64,000 nucleotides of DNA from Coprinopsis marcescibilis (GCA_004369085.1 ML210170.1:179760-243759); one strand, 5' to 3'; shown: positions 1-12,109, numbered from the stretch's first letter. Translations and numbers: made by a program. The notes: generated from the sequence alone by a model not told the origin.

Positions 1-800
1 TACCCACTGGCCGGCCGTAGTGATGAGTAACCTCTTCATCGCCAATCATGACGGGCTCCGTCACAAACGCAGCTCTTCAAGTTCAACCATTCAACCTCAT
101 CTGACATCAAAGCCATTCACCGGCCCTCTCACACTCTCCTTCGACCTTCTTCGACCTGCGACATGCCTTGCCTGCTCTGCAAACTAGATGGCATCCTCTA
201 TCGTTATTTCTCTTTCTCTCGCATGCTTCGTATCAACCACTGTTACCCCAAGCAACCGCCGCCCTTCGTCACCCTTTGTTCGCCTTTTTTGGTTTTAGAG
301 TAGGCACTTTGTATTATCTGCTGTATTATTAGCTATTTATCTCACCACTTATCACTATCGATATCGATGTTTCGCTTTCTCCGCTAGTCCCTCCAGCCGC
401 CTCAGACTTAAGCTGATCGGTAATAGTCTTAATGTGGAAAGTCAGCTTTAAAATCGAGTGACCCAGGTTGTGATGTAGCGTCGAACTTGTAGCCTGAATG
501 AAGGTTACGGATGAGCTATTTCAGCGACGCCAGAAAGCGAGGTGAAATATCCTAAGTCATCTGTACGATGCAAAGAACAGCGTCGAGGCTTATTTGAGCT
601 GGGAGAGCGACGCTGAAGCTTTCGGAACCGATGTTTGCATGGTTACGAGTTGGTCACCGGAGAGCTGAACGCCGGATCGAGAATGAGTTTAGGCGGCCCT
701 GACTCGTCTACGAAACTTGACAAAGTGGACAGGACTCTTTCGACGAAGCAGACTATTATCTTGACTGACCTCGTTATGGTATGTCCGAAAGCGGTGTTTT
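1..800. other. Intergenic, no gene recognised
   Basis: No open frame here looks coding in either direction and no RNA gene was seen. The stretch is pyrimidine-rich at the start and featureless up to the duplicated promoter that follows. Confidence 0.5.
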
Positions 801-809
801 GGCGGGCCA

Positions 810-1043
810 CGGTCGGAAACGATGGATGCCACTTATTCCCGTGGGCACCCGTGCTGTTTCCAGAACACGCGGCTTTGCTTGTGCCATCACTAAGCGCTCA
901 GCCTGAGCCTCAGACCAGGTTCTTTGATTCCATGTTTTCTTTGTACCCACCAGCACGGGAACCAGCTTTGGTATAAATACCAGTTGCTTTCTGACATCGA
1001 GCTTCAGAACTTTCCCTCCGATTTCTCACTCTGATCTTTCACC
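810..1043 (+). promoter_or_regulatory. Duplicated F-box-gene promoter, orphaned
   Basis: This segment matches the region just upstream of the intact F-box-like gene at 17599, including a TATA box TATAAATA at 972-979 inside the shared word GGTATAAATACCAGT (17523-17537 in the intact copy). In the intact gene the start codon follows the TATA box by about 70 bp. Here the homology stops at 1043 and the coding half resumes only at about 2845, so the promoter has been cut from its gene by the inserted element in between. Confidence 0.7.
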
Positions 1044-2844
1044 CTCAGTAAAAAGGAGAAGTCACCCCAGTCACGCAAAGGTCACCTAGGTAGCACACGC
1101 AAGTCACCGAAGTAGCACAGGTGTCCAATCTAGAAACACAGTCTAAATCATGTCACTTTGAAGTCACCGGGAAGTCACTGTGATGATACAAGCAGAAAAG
1201 TTGTCATCAACGTCGACGTCAGCTTTATACAGATCGACCACTCCCGTGAGTGTTTTCTTTTGATCGTTGCGAGTTTGGTCTAACTTGGTATTAAACTCCT
1301 CGCCGACTTGTCCCTCCACTACTTTGGAAACAGTTGAAACCCTGAAAGGTATGTACTGATTTCCATCTTCCACTTGTGATAACGAAACTGAGGTCTGTTT
1401 AGACGAATTCGCATCCTTCTCAAAGCCAGTACCTCACGCCGCTGACCTTCTCTCGCTGCTCTCGAGTTTGCGACGACAAATGCAGTACCCGGCTTTGACA
1501 ACGAGCCCTCGTCGTCTGCCGTCGCCTTTCTCGAGATATTGGAAGATGCGGACCCAAACTTGGACGCCTTCGACCCGCACGATGACAACAACAACAATGC
1601 TGGATGGGGTCACTATCAGTATACCGGCAGAGGGAAGAATATGAGGAACAGTTTCCCAGCCTGGGGGGATGTCAGCTCCGTCGTCTTCGCCCGAAAGCTG
1701 ATCTCTGCGGGCCTCAGAACGTGCAAGGTTTCCTGACACCTCTGCGCATCCCGAAACTGGATTGCTCAGAGTTATACAGTGGACATGTACCTTGCTATTC
1801 TCATCGAGCACCTCTGGGATATTGCTCCGACGTTGTTCAAGGTATGTGTTCTCATATTTCGGATTGTTTGATACAAGCTCATTCCACCTTACTTTGCCCT
1901 TGCGATGCAATTGCCCAGCCTCAGATTTCAAACCCGCGGGGTGACAACAGCAAGTCTGGTGTGAGCGGGAGCCAGGGAGGGTCCGATGCCGACCTAGTGA
2001 TTGCTGACTGAGTGACACTTATGGTAAGTTGTAGGTATGACTCTGTCATGTGCCTGACTGACAATTATCTTTGGATAGAAACTCAAAGCTAACGATCTTC
2101 GAGCTTAGTACAAAGAGAAGGGTCTTTGAGGTACCAAGAAGCCCCAAAACAAGGACCATAAGTGCGCTCTCGCCATTCCATGGTCCCCAATCTCCAACCT
2201 GTTGTCAGAATATGTTTCCGCTATTCTCAGTTGCGACGATCCCAAGAAACAGCCAACTATGGTGTACGTTCTTGGCCTTCTTAACAAGGTAAGACCATCG
2301 TATATGTTACTTTGCACACTCCTGACAGGCATCTTTCAATCCGACAGCGCACTACCGACAGCGCACTACCGGTCCCAAAGCAAAGAAATAGACGGCCAAG
2401 GCTTTTGTTGACCCTACCCCCCCTTCAATCCACCTCCATATACCCATAGAATGAATGTCTTTAGTATTAGTGCCATAATACACCCTATTTCAGTATTCTA
2501 TCGTGTCTGTGGAGGTGCTGGGCTTGTGCCAACTCTGTGAGTTCATTGTGTTTTGTTGTGACTTCGAAGTCACTGCCATCCTACTCAGCAGTCACCATAA
2601 TGCATGGGAATGAAATCACTCGGGAACTCGTTGATTTCAAGGTGCGTCTTGGAATACATGATGGTGACACTGTGGTGACTGCTCGGGTGACTTCCCGGTG
2701 ACTCTACGGCGCCTCTGAAAGCACCAACAGAATACAAAATCAATTTAAAAACGTCTTTTCAGTCACAAGGGTCGTAATGGTGCTCAAGTCGTGACTTTCA
2801 GTGCAACTTTCGTGCATTCCCTGTGACTTCTCATTTTTACTGAG
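1044..2844. mobile_element. Non-autonomous TIR DNA transposon-like element
   Basis: The ends are inverted repeats: 1044-1065 (CTCAGTAAAAAGGAGAAGTC..) and the reverse complement of 2823-2844 agree at 21 of 22 positions. Inside each end are many GTCAC words in opposite orientation, and a longer shared word, AGTCACCGGGAAGTCAC, lies near 1164-1180 and, inverted, near 2685-2700. It lies exactly between a promoter and a coding region that are adjacent in the paralogous gene at 17.5 kb, so it is an insertion. I could not see a clean target-site duplication. The interior has only short open segments, one on the plus strand near 1760-1840 ending at a GTATGT donor, and no transposase I recognise. Subterminal repeats of this sort are transposase-binding sites in several class II families. 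The superfamily is undetermined. Confidence 0.7.
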
Positions 2845-2867
2845 ATTCAACACTCAGCTTCACCACA

Positions 2868-4184
2868 ATGGGCCCCACTCAATCTTTCCCAGCTGGCACT
2901 ACCAAACGGCTTCCCAACAAGATCTACATGCTGATTTTACAGGATCTGGATCCTGATGACACTGCTATTCACTCTCTGAGCCTGCTGCCCCAGTTCAACA
3001 GACTCGCCAACACCTTCTTGTATAAAAGCATCAAAATCGACCTCTCCAACATGAAGGGGGATATACTTGCGCATAAGCTAGCATTCACCCTTGCTGAAAA
3101 GCCCAAGCTTGCTCGCATCATCAAACACCTAGCTCTATGCCGGGGTAAGGATAATATGTTATACTGGCACATGCTCTCTACCTCTCCCACCAAGCCCCTC
3201 AAGACGGTGCTATTTGGTTATACCAGTTTGCAGCTGCAGTACTTTGAGCATCTGCGCCAGACTACCCCATACACAATGGAGGCAAAGTTTCTTCCATTGA
3301 TTCTCAACTCTGCCAAACATCTTATCCAATTTGAACTGGAATACCACACCGATCACAGTTTGTGGGTTGAGGGGATTTACTGGACCTATTTAAGCCCGAG
3401 CTGCAAAATGCTCTGAGAACAGTGCTCCTCAATCCTACTGTTGGAAAGAAAATAATTAGTGGCATACTTGCTCTCCCTGCCAATCTCATCAAGGCCTTGC
3501 ATGCCAAAAAAGTTAAACTATCCATGATTGGAGTAGACACCTCAGGGTTGCTGACGGATCGTGTAGCGGCCAAGGCACATGGAGAGAACGTCAAGCAAAA
3601 AGGCTCGGTGGAACTGGAGCTCAGTGACAGGACACCCTGGGCCACTTTCAGCTACATTACCTCCACATTGTTTTACACCCACAGTTGCCTATTCATTAGG
3701 CAATTTGAGAGGCTTCCCACATCTTCAAGCTGTTCCAGACATCCTAGCACCCACCTTGACCATGTTTAGCATGGTGTTCATCTCTGGTGTCTTCGATCTT
3801 CCAGGCTTTGAGAAGCTTGACCTGAGTTGACTTCAACTCAAAGCCATGTCTCTCTTCTTCAGCACAAATAATCTAAGCAACTGTTTGGCTAAGACAGCTT
3901 TGGAGATCCTTGAATCAGTAGGGAATGGTCAAAGTTCTTCAAGAAGGCATTTGAAAGCCATTAATTTGTATGTAACATGGGGGAACTCATCCAAGTACAA
4001 TAGAGATAGAAGTCACTGGGTAGGATGGAATGGAGTTCTTGGAGCCCATGCCACCAATGGAGTTGAGAAGATACAGCTTGTAAACTTTGAATACAGAAGT
4101 AGAGATGGTATGATGCCATGGGCTCCTGATTCCAAGCACCACTTGCAATCCATAGGAGACAAACTCATCGTTTATTATAAATGA
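2868..4184 (+). pseudogene. F-box-like gene, decayed paralog of 17599 gene
   Basis: The conceptual product follows the 446-residue protein encoded at 17599-18939 from the first codon (MGPTQS against MGVTQS) to the last (IVYYK against PVYK). It is broken. A deletion of about 10 bp near 3390 shifts the frame. A second shift lies near 3690-3715. A TGA at 3828-3830 stands where the paralog has CGA (LDLSR becomes LDLS stop). Reading frames therefore run 2868-3416, 3422-3769, 3579-3830 and 3846-4184. Its promoter has been displaced by the element at 1044-2844. Many other differences from the paralog are C to T or G to A, and the copy is visibly richer in A+T. Confidence 0.85.
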
Positions 4185-4567
4185 GATGATGTGTTCACCA
4201 CACTGGTTGCTGCAGAACCTGTAAAATAGATGGATATCTTTCCAAAATACCGTTTTCCACACTTTACTCCGGCAGTTGTATCTGAGTCAGGTCAAGTGGT
4301 CTCGCAATCATCCTGTAACGATCTGAGCCTTCACATTCAAAATAATAGGATACTAAGGAATAGTACAGGGAGAATACAATAGTCTTTTGAATAGGCCCAT
4401 GCAAGTAAGGATTGGAATGCGTAATTGACTCCATTGAAGGCCATTAGAGGCTTGATTCAATATTTTTAACCCTTGACATTGTATTTTACAGTAACACAGC
4501 AAGTATTTACTTGAGACAAGAACAGATACATAAAGGCGTAATATATAATATATAACGTGAACATTGG
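4185..4567. other. A+T-rich spacer between two pseudogenes
   Basis: Convergent 3' flanks of the two decayed F-box genes, A+T rich, with a run of TATAAT-like words near 4540-4557. No gene seen. Confidence 0.5.
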
Positions 4568-6558
4568 CTAAAAGAACGAACTATCAAGCAACTTGCTCCA
4601 AGGTACTGTTCTGATGGTTGCATTAAGTGCTTGAAGTAGTTTTTGCTCATCTAGGTGCACTTGATCAAAGTCTGGGCCCAATTCATACCAGAATCCTATA
4701 GCTGGAACCTCTGTGCCTTTGCGATCTACCACCCATTGACTTTTCCTCCTCCCCATGAACTTGGCAATACATGCAAGATCTTTGTGCTTGAAGCAGGGAT
4801 GGATAAACATCATCAGTGATTGTCAAACCCCACATCCACCAGATGTCCACCCCTTCCAGATCTCCTCCAGGAACAACCACCGTGAACCAGGTACACTCAC
4901 AATCTCCATGGTTGGTGGTGACACTTCAATCAGGGCTGCAATGAATGATTCACTGATGTGAGCCTCTTGCAAGGAAAGTCCCTTCAGGGATGACCACTGG
5001 GGAAGAGCCAAGAGAAGTGTTACAATGCAGGACGAATGGTATGTCCTAGTCGTTTTGATGATAATTCACAATAGAGTCTGGACAATAGTTTGTTGAGACT
5101 AGCAAGTGGAGAGAGAGAGAGAGTCAAGATGAACTAACTTCAAGACAATTGAGTTTCAGGAGTGTTCGAGTAAGACAACTCATTGATGAGAAGACTAACT
5201 AAAGTCTTATTTGCAAACTATCGAGTTGACAAAAGGAAACGAGATCAAAACTAAAGTACAACTACCTAAAAAGGCTAGTTTAAATACTACTTCTTTATCT
5301 CTTATTGATCATATCGATAAGTTCCATCTGTTATCATACTATAAATAAGAAAAATACTATGTCATATCCTCATGTTCTGTATCTTTCCTAAAAATACCCC
5401 CAAGATCCAGACTGACCGTCAGGAGTATCTATCGACTCATAATCAAACAGTCCCAATCTCCGAAAATAGTCCATTTGTATCCTGTAACACTCATCTTCTG
5501 TTAACTCATATCCATCTTTATGTTCCACCGTTGGAGACAGTGTAACAAGAAGCGGATGAAGCATACTGTGTTAGAGGGAGTGGTTGCCGCCTTTGACCTT
5601 GATATTCTCAACATGGGGAGCCGTGCACCACAGGCTCTGGACAAGCTGTAGAGAAGCCATGGTTGCATGCAAAGTAATATTGCAGAGGTTGGGAAGCTCA
5701 GTTAAAGGCGGTGTATCTGACCCTGGGTACAGATCTACAGTTCTTGTGTATATCTTGAGCCATTCCAGCGCTGGAAACTGTCAGAGGATATCCAGGCTGT
5801 ATTTAACCTGAGTGTTGTTGACCAATAGGTGCAAGCTGGTTACCCTTGGATGGAAGATTTTGATAGTACGTTCGCAGAACCTTATGCACAGTGTGACTTT
5901 CTTGAGGACCAGAAGCGCTTTTGCAAACATCTGCCCTCCACCCACACCAAAGGGCCAATGTCTCCTTTTGTCCAGTGATAGCAACATCAAAAGCGCGGTG
6001 AGTTGCGCCCAGGGCTGGGAGGGTCCATGTGACATCTGCTCTAGAACCCCAAACACTCCAATCTGCCCAGCCTCTGAGTAGCCCTCCAGGCCTAACGGAA
6101 GAGATATTTCCTCCCATTTCGAATTGCCTGGGATCAGTGCCATCAAGTGTTGGAGGGAAGTGTGTGATCTCTGGGTTGAAAAATTGCCAGAGTGAGTGAT
6201 GACAAGTGTCAAAGGAATGTGCATTCCACCCCTTGCAAACCATTGCAGAACCAAGATCTCAAGTCCTCCCCATTCATCACCATTGTACAACACAACATCA
6301 ACCTTGACCTTCCTATAGAACTCCTGCATTGAGAATATAAGGCCCCTCCACATCCTACACACACATCTCAGCTTCATCAACGTCAACCCTTTCATGCTGT
6401 CCAAGTGCAGCATTGAGCCCTGATAAACAAGCCCTGTATATCTCCACAAGGACCTTGGCAGGTAGCTGGCTAAATGAAGCTGGGGTGTCAGTGGCCTGGC
6501 TCGAGGGAGTGGTGGGCACCAGGTCAAGGTCAAGATTGTCTGACCCCAGCAGTACCAA
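4568..6558 (-). pseudogene. F-box/LRR gene split by a solo LTR
   Basis: Reading leftwards from an ATG at 6558, the frame gives an F-box (LPAKVLVEIYRACLSG, about residues 34-49) and then LRR-like text to a stop at 4568. Damage: one extra G near 6417 shifts the frame from that of 6558-6420 to that of 6420-5781. TGA stops occur at 5781-5783 and 4823-4825, both fitting a lost CGA codon, and a TAA lies near 5575. The solo LTR 5018-5547 interrupts the gene. Removing it together with one AGAAG copy rejoins the open text in frame across the site (..LHPLLLALPQWSS..), so the insertion hit a gene whose local frame was intact. It is not closely similar to the 2868 pseudogene. F-box proteins are substrate adaptors of SCF ubiquitin ligases; this copy cannot make one. 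Confidence 0.75.
5018..5547 (-). mobile_element. Solo LTR of a retrotransposon
   Basis: The 530-bp segment begins TGTTACA and ends TGTAACA (the usual TG..CA ends) and is flanked by the 5-bp direct repeat AGAAG (5013-5017 and 5548-5552), the target duplication left by integrase. No internal pol sequence or second LTR is present, so it is a solo LTR left by recombination. Read on the minus strand it contains about 50 uninterrupted codons (near 5540-5390) of acidic, protein-like text. A Ty1/copia origin is likely from the end sequence and length but unproven. Confidence 0.85.
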
Positions 6559-6930
6559 TATGATAGTGTCTTCTGAAGCTGTTGTCAGCCAAGGAAGAGC
6601 TTACTGAGTGCCTATTAGACAGTACCTAACATTAGGGTCAGAGCTTGTGTTATATGAAGATGTCCTGCTGCATGGTGCCTGTGTCATCAACTGTCTAATG
6701 ATTAGCTTTGTTCAGGTTTGTGGGCATGAGAGGAAGAAGCAAAGTTTAAAGAGGAAAGCAAAGAACCTTGACAATGTGCTTGACCTACTTGTACACATTT
6801 GTGTTTCTGCGCCACTTGCAATCACATGTGATCGACAAATCAATAACAACTTGGATTACTATTAGATTCTCATCAAGTAAGGTATTGTAAAGCAACAAAA
6901 AATGCTGATAGTAATGATAAAACAGACCAT
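6559..6930. other. Spacer between pseudogenes
   Basis: Short open frames only (for example plus strand 6608-6865), A+T rich, no recognisable product. It separates the start of the F-box/LRR pseudogene from the degraded end of the SMC6 pseudogene. Confidence 0.4.
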
Positions 6931-6944
6931 GCCCCCATCGCCCC

Positions 6945-9900
6945 TCTGCTTGTTACTGGGAGCTGCACCAAACTTCAACTGGCCACCCTGTCATTGAGGG
7001 TCAAGCATCCTATGAACCTTTACACTTTCCATGATATGGATGTTGGTCATATCCTGCGGAGTAATCAGGATGTATTGCTTGTCCAGTGACATATTCGCGG
7101 TATCAATCTAAAACACATATATTCAGCTTGATGTCCACATGCAGATAGGGAAAATAAGCAACGCACCATCATCTTCATGCTGATATGCCTATTAACAGCA
7201 TCCATGAAGACATCAAATTCATCTGGATTCAAATGTTGGACAAAGATTACAGGGATTTAGTCGACTAAACTACTTACCAAGGCACTGGAGAGGACATCCA
7301 ACCGAGTCCCACAGCGACAACAATAGACAAATAGTCAAGAACAATTTTTCACCTCCACTCAATGACTTGGGATCCTTCTAGGCCTTTCCTTGCTCATCAT
7401 CTGTCATGACCTACCCCAGGCAAAAGTCACATCCTATCAGCCATCTATTTCTTCCAAGCGCTGAAGAAACCTAGGGAAGAATGCACCCTCAGCTTCAAAG
7501 TCCCTGCATCGTGACTAAAAATAATCCTCCCAAAGTAGCCCCTCTTACTCATATGATACTGGAAGATCAACTTGGTTCTCAATGCAACATGCCGCCTAAA
7601 CTCGCTCTACTTGGCCGTACAAAGTGCGAGTGAGATCTTTAAAGCCTTGCTCAACTCTGCAGCCTGGTTATAGTCCCTTCTTGCCTTGTTGTAAGCAGCC
7701 TGTGCCTTGTTCACTTCCACAACCATCTCCTCCACAGTCGCACCATGCCTGGAAGGTTATTCTATGTCAGCTTGAATGGAATTATGATCAACAATATGTA
7801 CCTCCTCTCCCGCTCTTCCAATGCCTTCTGGACAGCCTTAAGCTGTTGATCAATGATAGAAACAGCCCTCGGATTATGAACCTCTTCACAAAATTTCATT
7901 GCCTGCTCTGTCCATTGCTTAAACTCTTCCTCAACCGTATTCGCCCCTTTTATTGCAGCCTTCAACTGGTCCCTCGCCTTCTCTGCACTCAAGTCATGGT
8001 GTGTCACTGCACCTTGCTTCTGCGCATGGTACACAGCTTCCTCTTTGACCCTGTCCTTTAATGCAAGGAGAACATCTTTCAGCAATGATCCCATCACAAG
8101 TCAAGGCACAGCAGGAGAAGACTTACAGTGAACACTTTCTTCCTAGCTAAAAACTTGTCAATCCTTTTTTTAAGCTCATTACTGTGATTCTGTAACCCGA
8201 CCTGAGCTTGATCAATGGCAACCTTCATCCTCATAACTTCTTTGAACTGTGCCATCAGACTCTGCTTTTCTTGTAATGAGTCCTAATCAATTTTATCCAT
8301 CAGTCAAGAATCCAAACATAATGAACCGCACACTCACCTCCTTCTCTTCTTGAAGGGCATTAATTGACGTTGGCAAATCTTTTTTACCTCTTCCTGGAGG
8401 GCAGAAAGAGCCAATCTCCTGTCTCTCAAAGCTGCAGCAGCTTCCCTCTCAGGCCTCTAACCAATATGGCAATGGTCACAATCTGCGCCATACTAAAGAT
8501 TCATGATACACACACAACTCACAGTTAATACCTCTGCCTCTTTCCTCTTTGCTTTGTACACACTCTTGAACTCCTGGTACTTGACATCCAAAGCCATCAA
8601 CTGCTCCTCAAACCTCATCCTCCCCCTTTCATGATGCCTACACAAACGCACAAAAGTCAACAATCCCCTCTTAAACAAAAAGCATTCATGCACTTGATCT
8701 CCACGGCATTGTCCCTTCCAGTCAAAAGCAAACTATCCCCTTGCCACATATCAAATGTGGTGCTAACGACACCTCCCTCCCTGTAAAGTGTGTTCCCACT
8801 TAGTATTTGTACCATGGTTTTTGAAGGAAGCCAACTTACACATAAACACAAATAACAAACCCCTTTCAACTGCCCATATCCGCCCATCCAGTCCCATTAC
8901 CACCAATACTCTTCAGATTCTGCTCCACCTCTCCTGTTGACAAGCTCAGGAACATGCGCGATTTATCTGTGTTGAAAATAAATGTCAGCCTGCCCAGCCT
9001 GTATACTGACAAAAGACACATAGAAATGTACCCTGGGTGAGAATGTTCAACGGATTATCCACTTGGATGTTCATGTGGTCGCATATGGCTGACAGTTCTT
9101 CTCTCTTCATGCTGATGGTCTCCCTGTTCTTGTTCTGGATCTTCCAGGTTGACGAGCTTTCCTTGGTGAATCAGCAAATGTCAAAGATAGAGTCGTCAAA
9201 TTCACCATGTTTGTAGGCATCAGAACCTTGGTTCTTAATCTGAATGGTGATTTGGGATGCACTTTTTGTGGGCTGAGTAATTTAGATGTTCAGCGACCGC
9301 AACAGATATATGTACTGCTGTTCTTCACAAATGAAGTTCTTCAGGCCATTTCCTTGACCTGTTGCATTACTCTTCCCGCCCAGCACAATGGTCAAGGCTA
9401 ACAATGCAGCACTTTTGCCACCTACAGATGCATCAAACGATGCAAAAACTGGTAGCCTCACTACACACTTCTGTTATGACCTGTGGGCCAATTAGAGAAA
9501 GACCTTGGAACAATCTGTGAAAGCAGGGACTCACTGATGATAAAATTGACCTGTGGGCCCAATTTGAACACCAAATGATGGTGACACGTAAAGTCTTGCA
9601 TGTCAACCGACTCGACAACACCATACTCCGCAACACCCTGGCACATATTCCATCATCAGCCCCCGGTTTTCGCGGACATGGGGGAGAGAAAAATCAAAGA
9701 AGAGGGACACAAAACCTTTTGAGTATTCTTCTGTCAGCTCAACTGATTCCTCATCCTGTCCATGTTTTCTTTTTTGAACTGATTATCTTCATCCATCTCA
9801 TCTGCATCTTTGTCCTCTTGGTTGTCATTGCCGTTTGCGGCCTGCGTTCCAACACCATGACCATTGGAATTCACAGTGCCATCCAGCAACTTCTCTGGCC

Positions 9901-9973
9901 TTGTGCATTTGGAGGCCTGGTCAGCCGCAGGTTCAGATTCGTCGTCAGAGTCAATGACACATCTTTTGGTCAT
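6945..9973 (-). pseudogene. SMC6 pseudogene (SMC5/6 complex ATPase)
   Basis: SMC6 is a coiled-coil ATPase of the SMC5/6 DNA-repair complex. Going leftwards: an acidic N-terminus from ATG 9973 (MTKRCVIDSDDESEP), the exon VVESVDMQDFTCH near 9620-9560, the P-loop exon near 9430-9330, an exon with NIQVDNPLNILTQ near 9060, a GTACAT..ACAG intron, coiled-coil exons between about 8700 and 7700, FRRHVALR near 7600-7584, the ABC signature LSGGEK at 7345-7362, Walker B DEFDVFMD at 7203-7222, and the C-terminus near 6993. These are SMC6 hallmarks in SMC6 order. It is dead: Walker A reads DASVGGKS instead of GxxGxGKS, TAG stops lie at 7607-7609 and just before KDPKSLSGG, a TGA (probably from CGA) is at 6991-6993, other stops occur in the N-terminal third, and the coiled coil is shorter than usual. 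Most splice sites survive, so decay is recent or this is a duplicate of an intact SMC6 elsewhere. Confidence 0.85.
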
Positions 9974-10039
9974 TGTGGTGGACTGGAAAGGAGGGTATAT
10001 GAGAAAGAAAAAGACAAAATATTGCGGTGCCACGAATAA

Positions 10040-12090
10040 ATTAAAATTGGTTCGTGGTCGCGTCGTCCCACCCGAATCGGATTTGGCCCAGTGTGACAGT
10101 TCGTCACGTTGTCGTCACGCGTCACGCGTCTCGCGTTACTAACCCCATCTGTGACCGTTGCACGAAGTCCCTTTTGGCTTCGAGCACTCAGCATTGGAAG
10201 TAGAACAGAAGGTACAGTGGTACTTCACCCTGAATTTGGGAGAAACTGGGTACAACATTCCACCTCCGTGGTACCTTGGGGACTGCAATAATCTCTTCCG
10301 ATTCGTGACCTTGGCACGATTGGATGTGGATGTGACAACACTCGGTGTGGTGTAGCATTGAGAGCTGGGTGTGGTCCCCCCAATACTCCCGGGTTCATAC
10401 AGGATTCCTTTCACGAACCGGACATCCTGGACTGTCTTCTACTTAACCTTCCGATTGACCAGGCCAACGCTCTCGATCAGTCTTGTGGCTCCTGCGGCCG
10501 ATGCTGCAGCTCAGTTCTCCGGCCTGCGTGCGCCGCGTAGAACGGATATCGAGAAAGACAAGAATCGCGGAGGGATAAACATTATAGACTCGCAGCTGAA
10601 TCCTCACCGAAAGCAGTGTTTCATGTATTACGACTGCATTTCCAAACGTCATGCACGACATTACAGTATTGCTGGATCCCAGGGAGCGCTATCTCTATTA
10701 TGGTCTCTCTATTTTTGGTGCCAGAACCACGAGTTATGATACCGATTGGTATCAATACATAAGTCCTTGAGCAAGATCTCTTCATGCGCGCTCATGTGCA
10801 GCTTCTTATCTGACCAGTTGTTCCGATCAGCCATTACAATGGTGGGCGCTAACCTCACACGAGATATACTCTCATTTCTCGCCCTCTTTTTCCCATCGCA
10901 TCTCATATATGTCTACGCGACTTAACCTTATCGTTGGCTCGGGCTTTGTCTGCTACCGCCTGAGTAATAAGTGCGTAAATTGAAATTGATTATGATGCTT
11001 GGACCTTGGCTGCCTAATAACATAAGTACATGTACCGGAAGTCCGTGAGACCGTTTAGTATGTAAGGCTCTGCTTCTTCAGCGCCAATTAACGTATCGTA
11101 CTACAACCTCACACAATGCTCACCCTGACTACTATCTCACGCCGACTTCTGAGTAATGCACTCCCCAATGATGATGCAGGTCTATATATGTATGTAGTCA
11201 TCAGACTCCAGAGCCAATCGTATCAGCGCGTTCTCGGTTCGATCAGAAGATTGCCGGACTATATCCATTGTCATGACAAGAACTTCTCCTTCTTCCCTTG
11301 ATCCAACCAGTCACCTTCCAAATCCTATGCGAGGTATGTAGGTTGAGACCATCCTGACATCTATTAGGGTTCTAAGCTTTCTCTCCATTACGAACTCGTA
11401 GTTACTAACTTACGAATTTACTAATTAGTATCTACAATCAAGTCTTGACCTGCGCCGAATCCCGTTCCGACAACACCGAGAGGCCAATTAAAGCCGGACC
11501 ACCAGCGCAACGCAAATTATACCCGAGGCCAGAAGCCATGTGGATGACGCCCTACAAACGAGTCAACCCTGTCTCCCAGTCCCCAGATGAAACCGCAAGG
11601 GACGGTGCAACCCAACCTACGTCCTCCGGTGCATACTCCTCCTCAAATGTCGGTGTACAACCACGGGGGACTGAGCGCAGCTACCTGAGCACCCTTGCGG
11701 TCAGGGTCGTCGTCCCAGTGCGGAAATAGAAACGTAACATCCGAAGCACGTTTCGTGCCATAATCTCTACTCGTCGACGGCAAGACCCAAGATGCATGAT
11801 CAGTCACCAGACGCTCCAATGATCACAACTCCAAATTTTCACGATCTGGACGGGGAGAGCTAGCTTTGTTCGATCTTCGAGGCCCCTCTGCAGCGTCTCA
11901 CCGCACCTTCAGCTTCACCCTAATACGCCCCCAATCTCAAGCCGCACACCAAGTGAGCTGTACATATGTACATCGCGAACCCGCGGCGATTGAGATTCGA
12001 CTGTAGAAGCACCACGTGTTGCGTTATCGTATGTACGGTCGTTACCAGTTAGGCTAGAAGTACATCAATTTGCGTTTGACAGGATCTTGT
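10040..12090. other. 2-kb intergenic region, nothing recognised
   Basis: Several open frames of 60-120 codons occur on both strands (for example plus 10158-10355 and plus 11445-11729), but none has a recognisable domain and they overlap one another in different frames. The region is the boundary between the decayed block to the left and intact genes to the right. Confidence 0.4.
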
Positions 12091-12101
12091 TCGCTCCCGC
12101 G

Positions 12102-12109
12102 TATATAAA
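12102..12109 (+). promoter_or_regulatory. TATA box of the DUF6534 gene
   Basis: TATATAAA about 170 bp upstream of the start codon at 12278, followed by a pyrimidine-rich leader (near 12140-12230), the usual arrangement of an Agaricomycete core promoter. Confidence 0.5.

Noticed and set aside
1434..2018. 194-codon minus-strand frame inside the TIR element as a transposase
   Set aside because: No catalytic motif or recognisable domain, and plus-strand frames overlap it.
1036..2852. 8-bp target duplication for the TIR element
   Set aside because: The flanks CTTTCACC and ATTCAACA agree at too few positions to count as a duplication.
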